NCBI GenBank assembly: GCA_034409055.1
Contig: DAOUMU010000167.1
Span: 1 to 11,408 of the forward strand
DNA length: 11,408 nucleotides
From: DAOUMU01 sp034409055
Lineage (GTDB): Bacteria > Chloroflexota > Anaerolineae > 4572-78 > J111
Direction: 5' to 3'
Positions 6,400-11,408 of this stretch are shown one piece after another (position 1 is the stretch's first letter; each line of letters opens with the position of its first letter). The notes beneath the pieces are model-generated. The model worked only from the letters and a program-made list of their open reading frames with translations. It was not told where the DNA came from and did not search any database. A program made the position numbers and the translations under genes.

Positions 6400-7611
6400 A
6401 TGACAACACCAGACACAGAATTTGACATCTCCTGTCGTAACATGTGGAAAATATTTGGCCCCCATGCTGAGCGCATAAAAAAGACTCTAAATCCAAAGCT
6501 GTCCAGGGATGAAGTTCTTGAACAAACAGGCCATGTAGTGGCGGTTAAGGATGTTTCTTTTGGAGTGCGCCAGGGTGAGACTTTTGTGGTGATGGGACTC
6601 TCCGGCAGCGGCAAGTCGACCCTGGTTAGATGTATCTCCCGTTTGATTGAGCCAACCAGTGGGCAGGTCATTATTGAAGGCGAAAACATGATGGCCATGG
6701 ATGAAAAGCAACTCCGGGAATTACGACGCCGGAAGATAAGCATGGTCTTTCAACATTTTGGCCTTTTTCCGCACCGGCAAATTATCGACAACGCTGCTTA
6801 TGGCCTGGAGGTACAGGGTATAGACAAGGATACCCGGCACGCACGGGCCAGGGAAGTGTTGAAACTGGTCGGTTTAGATGGCTGGGAGCGCCACTATCCC
6901 GGAGAATTAAGCGGCGGTATGCAGCAGCGAGTGGGCATTGCCCGTGCTCTGGCGGTTGACCCGGAGATTCTTCTTTTTGATGAACCTTTCAGCGCCCTGG
7001 ACCCTCTTATTCGCCGGGAAATGCAGGATGAGTTGATCAACCTACAAAAGATGATGCAAAAAACCATCATCTTTATCACCCACGATTTTCTGGAAGCCCT
7101 GAAACTGGGCGACTTTATTGCCATTATGAAAGACGGCGAGATTGTACAGATAGGCACGCCCCAACAGGTGATCATGAATCCTGTCAACGATTATGTGCGG
7201 GAGTTTACCAAAGATGCGCCGCGTTCCAGAGTACTGGAAGCTCAGGCCATTATGAAAGATTGCCAGGTGGTGATTTCAGAGAACGATACTCCGGAAACCG
7301 TCTTATCACTGATGCAGAGCCAGAGGAGTCCCATTGTCTTTTTACAAAGTGAAAATGGTCGATTTTTAGGCTCCCTCTCACTTGAACAGGTAAACGAGGG
7401 AGTACTATCAAAGCGTCCTAATGTTAGGTCACTGGCGATCCAAGACCATCCTACCGTTTTCCCCCGCACGACATTAGCAAATCTTATTCCACTCGTGGCC
7501 GCCAGTGATACCCCTTTACCGGTGGTCGATGGCACCCACAAATTGATCGGAGTGGTTGACCAGACTGCCGTCATCCTGGCCTTTAGTAGTGAAGGGCAAG
7601 CAGTTCATTAG
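6400..7611 (+). CDS. proV: Glycine betaine/proline ABC transporter ATP-binding protein (ProV/OpuAA type)
   Basis: The 403-residue ATPase is close in length to E. coli ProV. It carries Walker A GLSGSGKST (66-74), the Q-loop VFQHFGLFPH (Q118), the signature LSGGMQQR (170-177), Walker B ILLFDEP with catalytic E195, a D-loop SALDP and the switch histidine H228 (ITHDF). Residues 1-50 carry the extension typical of QAT-family ATPases (MWKIFGPHAERI), which distinguishes them from generic importers. Residues about 278-403 form two CBS-like motifs (LGSLSLEQV; LPVVDGTHKLIGVVDQ), the module that senses ionic strength in OpuA and may sense osmotic state here. The start is set by AAGGAGG. proW follows 55 nt downstream on the same strand. 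It powers uptake of betaine or a related quaternary amine at the inner face of the membrane. All ATPase motifs are intact. Confidence 0.95.
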   Translation: MTTPDTEFDISCRNMWKIFGPHAERIKKTLNPKLSRDEVLEQTGHVVAVKDVSFGVRQGETFVVMGLSGSGKSTLVRCISRLIEPTSGQVIIEGENMMAMDEKQLRELRRRKISMVFQHFGLFPHRQIIDNAAYGLEVQGIDKDTRHARAREVLKLVGLDGWERHYPGELSGGMQQRVGIARALAVDPEILLFDEPFSALDPLIRREMQDELINLQKMMQKTIIFITHDFLEALKLGDFIAIMKDGEIVQIGTPQQVIMNPVNDYVREFTKDAPRSRVLEAQAIMKDCQVVISENDTPETVLSLMQSQRSPIVFLQSENGRFLGSLSLEQVNEGVLSKRPNVRSLAIQDHPTVFPRTTLANLIPLVAASDTPLPVVDGTHKLIGVVDQTAVILAFSSEGQAVH

Positions 7612-7666
7612 CCATGCAATCGGTCGTCAGCCGACAAGAACTTGTTAGCAAAGAGGACATACACCG

Positions 7667-9820
7667 ATGGTCAATTGGCAATCATTGAGCGGGTATGTGC
7701 AAGTACGTAAGCGAGATTTGATCTACTTGACAGCCATAGTTGTCATTTTTCTGCTACCTATGCTTATTCGTTATCTGCCACTGGACATCAGCGAATTCCC
7801 CGAGGCCTGGAATATTCATCTACGTGAGCCCCTCGACAATTTTCAAGACTGGACCATTAGCAATCGGACCACGCATCCCCTCTTTGTCTGGTTTTTTGAT
7901 CCCATCAGCGATGCGATTGATTTCGGCATCAGGCGGCTTGAAGCCTTTTTGTTGTGGCTGCCCTGGTCCGTGGTTATCATTGGCACGTTTCTGTTGGGCC
8001 AACGAGCCGGTGGGTTACGCGTAGCTTTACTGTCTGGGATGGGCCTGCTGTTTATGGGCCTGATCGGCTTGTGGACCGAGAGTATGCAAACGCTGGCCTT
8101 AATGGGGGTGTCGGTTTTCATTGCCCTGGTCCTTGGTATTCCCCTGGGTATCGTCGCTGCCCGGTATGATAAATTTGAGACCGGATTGCGTCCCTTACTT
8201 GATGCTATGCAGACGATGCCAGCTTTTGTCTATCTCATTCCGGTGCTGCTCTTCTTCGGTATTGCTCGTGTCCCCAGTGTGGTGGCCACCGTGATCTATG
8301 CCTTGCCTCCGGCTATTCGTTTGACCAATCTGGGTATCCGGCGAGTCTCGCCAACCGCTGTGGAGGCGGCCCGCGCTTTTGGTTCGACTCCCTGGCAGAT
8401 TTTGACCAAAGTGCAGTTGCCGCTGGCTATGCCCGCCATTATGACCGGGGTTAACCAGACCATCATGATGGCCCTCGGCATTGTGGTGATTGCGGCACTG
8501 ATTGGGGCCGGGGGACTGGGGCGTGAGGTGCTCATTGCTCTCCAACGCCTGAAGGTGGGTGAGGGTCTGGAAGCTGGGCTGGCTATTGTTTTTATGGCCA
8601 TCATTCTGGACCGCATCAGCCACAGCTTTAGCCAACAAGATACGACTCATACGGCCAAACAAAGCCAGGGTTTTAACTTGCTGCCCAACCGCCTGGACCG
8701 CTTTGCCCTGGCTCGTGGCTTCGAACAAGGTTTGCAAACGATCTTGAATGGTTGTGATCGTCTCTCCCAAACCGTAACTCGTGGCTTAGCGGCCATCGTC
8801 AGTGGCGGTTTGAGACTGTTGGGGCAAAAAGAGACGGCCCAATCCGTTCCGCCCTTCTTTCAACGCCACGCTTTTTTGCTTGACTCCCTGCTGTTTATAG
8901 CCATTTTATTGGTTATTAACAGCTTTGTCTTCAATTTTGGCCAATTTCCTGAGTCCTGGAGTCTTGAAATGAGTCGACCGGTGGACGCTGGGGTGGCGTG
9001 GATGCGGGACAATCTGTACCAGATCGGTGATCTCCCCATCGGTACCGGTCCACTGAGTGAATTTTTGGTCCTCTACTGTATAAATCCTCTACGCTCTCTG
9101 TTCCAAAACTGGCTACCCTGGCCGTTAGTTATTCTGGGGATAGCTCTCCTGGCTCATGCTGTGACCGGATGGCGAATGGCTCTGTTCTCGGCGGTCGGGT
9201 TGTTTTTTATCGGGCTGCTAGGTATGTGGGAACACGGTATGGATACCCTGACCCAGGTCATTGTGGCCACGATCGTCACCGTTGTCATTGCGGTGCCGGT
9301 TGGCGTTCTGGCCTCTCGCAATGACACCTTTGAGGCCCTGCTGCGTCCTATCCTCGATACGTTGCAAACCATTCCCTTCTTTGTTTACCTGGTGCCGGTC
9401 ATTATGCTTTTTAATATAGGCCGCGTGCCGGGCATTATGGCCTCAGTGCTATATGCCCTGCCGCCAGGCATCCGGCTTACTAACCTGGGCATTCGCAGAA
9501 TTTCCCCAGAGACTGTGGAAGCGGCCAAAGCCTTCGGTTCTACGCCATTTCAGATCCTATCAAAAGTTCAGATTCCCCTGGCTATGCCGGCCATTATGCT
9601 TGGCATCAACCAGGTGGTGATGATGGTCCTGGCCATGGTCGTTGTGGCCGGCCTTGTCGGCGGTGGTGGGTTGGGATTGGAGGCAGTTATTGGGTTGGCC
9701 AAAAACCAAACCGGTCGGGGTATCGAAGCCGGGCTGGCCATCGTTTTTCTGGCGATGATTATGGATCGCATCACCCAGGCCTGGGCCAAAAAGCGGGAGG
9801 TTGCGGCTTACGAAGATTAA
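7667..9820 (+). CDS. proW: Fused double ProW-type betaine ABC permease
   Basis: At 717 residues this is about twice a usual ProW/OpuAB permease core. Two homologous halves follow each other with a register of 385 residues: WLPWSVVIIG / WLPWPLVILG at about 97 and 482, YALPPAIRLTNLGIRR / YALPPGIRLTNLGIRR at 211 and 596, and the EAA coupling loop EAARAFGSTPWQIL / EAAKAFGSTPFQIL at 233 and 618. Each half has a periplasmic-like N-terminal segment (FPEAW / FPESW) and about six or seven membrane helices, and a charged linker lies at about 322-400. Since the importer normally uses two permease copies, the fusion probably supplies both in one chain. Halves are similar but clearly diverged, so the duplication is old. 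AGAGG, 10 nt before the ATG, supports the start. A strong terminator follows the stop codon. Confidence 0.92.
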   Translation: MVNWQSLSGYVQVRKRDLIYLTAIVVIFLLPMLIRYLPLDISEFPEAWNIHLREPLDNFQDWTISNRTTHPLFVWFFDPISDAIDFGIRRLEAFLLWLPWSVVIIGTFLLGQRAGGLRVALLSGMGLLFMGLIGLWTESMQTLALMGVSVFIALVLGIPLGIVAARYDKFETGLRPLLDAMQTMPAFVYLIPVLLFFGIARVPSVVATVIYALPPAIRLTNLGIRRVSPTAVEAARAFGSTPWQILTKVQLPLAMPAIMTGVNQTIMMALGIVVIAALIGAGGLGREVLIALQRLKVGEGLEAGLAIVFMAIILDRISHSFSQQDTTHTAKQSQGFNLLPNRLDRFALARGFEQGLQTILNGCDRLSQTVTRGLAAIVSGGLRLLGQKETAQSVPPFFQRHAFLLDSLLFIAILLVINSFVFNFGQFPESWSLEMSRPVDAGVAWMRDNLYQIGDLPIGTGPLSEFLVLYCINPLRSLFQNWLPWPLVILGIALLAHAVTGWRMALFSAVGLFFIGLLGMWEHGMDTLTQVIVATIVTVVIAVPVGVLASRNDTFEALLRPILDTLQTIPFFVYLVPVIMLFNIGRVPGIMASVLYALPPGIRLTNLGIRRISPETVEAAKAFGSTPFQILSKVQIPLAMPAIMLGINQVVMMVLAMVVVAGLVGGGGLGLEAVIGLAKNQTGRGIEAGLAIVFLAMIMDRITQAWAKKREVAAYED

Positions 9821-9861
9821 CAATATTGCCTAGACATTATAGCCTTCGAATAAATAAAAAC

Positions 9862-9891
9862 AGGCCCCCGACTCGTCGGAGGCCTATTTTT
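9862..9891. terminator. Bidirectional rho-independent terminator between proW and proX
   Basis: AGGCCCCCGAC (9862-9872) pairs with GTCGGAGGCCT (9875-9885), an 11-bp stem with one mismatch and a 2-nt loop. It is followed by ATTTTT on the plus strand, and preceded by TAAATAAAAAC, which gives a U-rich tail on the minus strand. It can therefore stop both the proVW transcript and the converging proX transcript. Confidence 0.85.
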
Positions 9892-9945
9892 CGTATAGAG
9901 CTTACTGCGTGTAACTTTTACGCTTTCCGCTCCCCGCTCTACAGG

Positions 9946-10908
9946 TTACGGTATCCAGCCCTTCCAGGTATCCTCGTTCGCCTCGATCCAGATTTGAGCC
10001 GCTTCCTCCGGGCTCTTGCCATCCAACTCCACCGAGGCCATCATGGAGATTTGATCTTTAGTGGTATAGTTGAAGTTCTTCAGGAACTGGTAAACGTCAG
10101 GGGCTTCGTTCTTGAGGTCCGCCCAGAAAATCTTGAACAACTCATCGGCCGGATAGGCACAATCAACGCCGCCAGTGTCTATCTTGGCGTAACACTCATC
10201 GCTGTAGGCTGGCAACTCCACCTGAGTCAAATCATATTGGGCATGAATAGAGTGCGGAGTCCAGAAGTAGAACAGAAGCGGTTCTTTTCGGCTGTAGGCC
10301 GAGTCAAGCGCGGCCAGGAGAGCTTCTTCTGAACCGGCCGTGACCACCTCAAAGTTCATACCCAAATTTTTGATAATATCAGCATCGTATTGCACCCAGC
10401 TTTGGTCACCGGCCAGAAATTGGCCTTTATCCCCCGTCTCGGCGGTGCTAAAGAGCTTGGCAATTTCCGGATCTTTAAAGCCTTCCCAGGTGGCCAACTC
10501 CGGATGCTCCTCTAACATATAAGTCGGCATAAACCAGCCAATGACCCCGACCGGACCGAGGAAGCCACCGTGTTCCACGGACTTCTGCTCTTCGATATAT
10601 TTGGCCACATTATCGGCATGGCCCGAGAGCCACACTTCAAGGCTGGCGTGCAGTTCGCCATTGGCCAGAGCCGGCCACTGAGCGTTCTCATCCAGGGTGA
10701 CAATCTCTACCGGGTAGCCCATTTGCTCCTCAAGTAGAATCTTGGCTACAGCTACATTTACCTGCGAACCCGACCAGGGATTTTCGACCAACTTGATGGT
10801 CATCTTTTCCTGCGCTGCCTGCTGTTGACTGCCACAGGCGACAATAACCACAGCCATTGTCAGGACCAAAGCCAATAATAACCATTTGTTTAGATATCTT
10901 TTACTCAT
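9946..10908 (-). CDS. proX: Glycine betaine ABC transporter substrate-binding lipoprotein (ProX/OpuAC type)
   Basis: A 320-residue binding protein. Residues 1-25 are a lipoprotein signal peptide: a charged start (MSKRYLNK), a hydrophobic core and the lipobox IVAC with acylated C25, so it is anchored outside the cytoplasmic membrane. The mature part matches the OpuAC/ProX family: VENPWSGSQVNVAVAK at 41-56, LEVWLSGH at 90-97, GWFMPTYML at 124-132 and FYFWTPHS at 213-220. Tryptophans W45, W78, W93, W125 and W216 are candidates for the aromatic cage that binds the quaternary ammonium head group. C239 and C250 could form a disulfide. The start is fixed by AAGGAGGAGG ending 2 nt before the ATG. Unusually for this importer it is on the opposite strand from proVW and converges on it, so it has its own promoter. 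Exact ligand (betaine, choline, carnitine) is not determined. Confidence 0.95.
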   Translation of the reverse strand: MSKRYLNKWLLLALVLTMAVVIVACGSQQQAAQEKMTIKLVENPWSGSQVNVAVAKILLEEQMGYPVEIVTLDENAQWPALANGELHASLEVWLSGHADNVAKYIEEQKSVEHGGFLGPVGVIGWFMPTYMLEEHPELATWEGFKDPEIAKLFSTAETGDKGQFLAGDQSWVQYDADIIKNLGMNFEVVTAGSEEALLAALDSAYSRKEPLLFYFWTPHSIHAQYDLTQVELPAYSDECYAKIDTGGVDCAYPADELFKIFWADLKNEAPDVYQFLKNFNYTTKDQISMMASVELDGKSPEEAAQIWIEANEDTWKGWIP

Positions 10909-10910
10909 AA

Positions 10911-10920
10911 CCTCCTCCTT
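10911..10920 (-). promoter_or_regulatory. Strong ribosome binding site of proX
   Basis: AAGGAGGAGG on the minus strand directly before ATG 10908. Its strength suggests high production, as expected for a binding protein needed in excess over the membrane parts. Confidence 0.75.
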
Positions 10921-11160
10921 GAGATCACTAATAATTTTCTGCTGCCCTTTTGAGCAAGCGCCTTTGCCAATTTAAATCATAGGAATTTTCTTGTAGACTC
11001 CCCATCCCTATGCGGGGGCGGGCATAGGGATGCCCTCTCTACAGAGGAATAAATTTACATCATTAGTGGAAGCGAGTATAACATCTTCTCCCTCCCCTGT
11101 CAAACATTTTTGACCGACGATATGTAACAAACAACAAAATCACCCCAGGGTAAAATGGCA
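10921..11160. other. Non-coding region upstream of proX
   Basis: No gene is supported. It contains the second full 52-bp palindrome and a weak minus-strand promoter-like pair (TTGCTC at 10957-10952, TATTAG at 10933-10928, 18-bp spacer) that could serve proX. A minus-strand open frame across 11063-11317 has no RBS or family resemblance. Confidence 0.5.
10992..11043 (-). repeat. 52-bp imperfect palindromic repeat, copy 2 (inverted)
   Basis: Same element as at 5936-5987 but inverted, with 47 of 52 bases identical by eye. It keeps the TGTAGA/TCTACA ends and the ATCCCTATGC/GCATAGGGAT inner arms; four of the five differences lie in the non-pairing part of one arm. With copy 1 it brackets the whole transporter region. 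Confidence 0.85.
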
Positions 11161-11161
11161 T

Positions 11162-11188
11162 TTGACTTAATTTGTGATAGACTAGTAT
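11162..11188 (+). promoter_or_regulatory. Candidate promoter before the putative structured RNA
   Basis: TTGACT (11162-11167) and TAGTAT (11183-11188) resemble sigma-70 boxes, but the spacer is only 15 bp. Transcription would begin at about 11195, just where the series of hairpins begins. Confidence 0.35.
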
Positions 11189-11191
11189 TCG

Positions 11192-11390
11192 CTGCAAAAT
11201 TGCAGGCGCACGCTTCGTGCTATGCGCTAGAGGCAAGATGGGGATGGGGATGCCTGGCCTACGTTTTGCACTGGAAACTAGACTAGTTTCTGTCTGGAAA
11301 CTATCCCTGGCTACCACCTTACCGGAGTGTGAATGCTCCGATTGTTGGGTGCAAGGCTCTACTACAGCTCGGCGGAAATCCTTCAGTAGT
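11192..11390 (+). ncRNA. Candidate structured non-coding RNA (6S-like at best)
   Basis: A gene-free, structure-rich stretch. Local hairpins: CTGCAA/TTGCAG (11192-11205), GCACG/CGTGC (11208-11220) and CGGAG/CTCCG (11323-11340). A long-range stem pairs 11263-11271 (GTTTTGCAC) with 11349-11357 (GTGCAAGGC), nine pairs including two G-U. Outside it, GGGGATGCC (11246-11254) can pair with GGC (11371-11373) and ATCCTT (11378-11383) around a GGAA bulge. Such a rod with inner loops and a small hairpin in the 3' side of a bubble recalls 6S RNA, and the 3' part shares words with E. coli 6S as I recall it (GGGTxCAAGG, TACAGC, GGCGG). The resemblance is by eye only; the 5' half matches poorly. tmRNA, RNase P and SRP signatures are not seen. 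Its 3' end may lie beyond the window. Confidence 0.3.
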
Positions 11391-11408
11391 TGTTATGTCA
11401 CTTTGTTC

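Noticed and set aside
8195..8770. 191-residue open frame on the minus strand
   Set aside because: Antisense shadow of proW; the composition (rich in H, N, Q, G) is typical of a reverse reading of a membrane protein gene.
9826..10332. 168-residue open frame on the plus strand after proW
   Set aside because: It covers the terminator and runs antisense to proX; no RBS and no recognisable domain.
11063..11317. 84-residue open frame on the minus strand
   Set aside because: No RBS, low-complexity composition, and it overlaps one arm of the palindrome neighbourhood and the candidate RNA.
11192..11408. tmRNA, RNase P RNA or cobalamin riboswitch
   Set aside because: None of their conserved cores was found on either strand; a cobalamin switch would have suited a corrinoid pathway, but the B12 box is absent.

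Overview
This 11.4 kb bacterial window holds a small locus for quaternary ammonium compounds (glycine betaine type). One side is a minus-strand metabolic cluster: a GntR/FCD regulator, a flavodoxin-pentapeptide fusion, an MttB-superfamily corrinoid methyltransferase, an iron-containing alcohol dehydrogenase and a truncated GcvT-like gene. The other side is a ProV/ProW/ProX-type betaine ABC importer. The organism is probably a free-living member of the Chloroflexota (Anaerolineae-like). That is an inference from the gene mix, the moderate GC, the long pentapeptide tract and the dispersed palindromic repeats; no rRNA or marker gene is present to prove it.

Layout from left to right. Positions 1-358 are non-coding and include a short repeat-like tract. 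Position 661 down to 359 is a GcvT-family N-terminus that breaks off after about 92 recognisable residues. Positions 1880-708 encode a group III Fe-ADH. Positions 3480-1930 encode an MttB-superfamily methyltransferase with no in-frame amber codon. Positions 4633-3539 encode the flavodoxin-pentapeptide fusion. Positions 5474-4797 encode the GntR regulator, and 5901-5590 a small conserved-looking protein with a CxxC motif. All of these are on the minus strand, and the MttB, ADH and GcvT genes are separated by only 46-49 nt with good ribosome binding sites, so they are likely one operon. A ~500 bp divergent region (5902-6399) carries one complete and one half copy of a 52-bp palindromic repeat, several hairpins and the proV leader. 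proV (6400-7611) and a double-length proW (7667-9820) follow on the plus strand. proX (10908-9946) is convergent to them, with a bidirectional terminator at 9862-9891 between. A second full copy of the 52-bp repeat lies in inverted orientation upstream of proX. The last ~220 bp contain no gene but have a promoter-like sequence and several strong hairpins, which I read as a candidate structured RNA.

Working model (inference): ProX/ProW/ProV import a betaine; the MttB-like enzyme demethylates it towards a corrinoid protein that is not encoded here; the ADH oxidises an alcohol or aldehyde related to the substrate (for example choline); and GntR controls the cluster. The least expected items are the flavodoxin-pentapeptide fusion placed in a methyltransferase operon, the fused two-permease ProW, the broken GcvT gene, the inverted 52-bp palindromes around the transporter, and the candidate RNA with mutually exclusive hairpins at the right edge.
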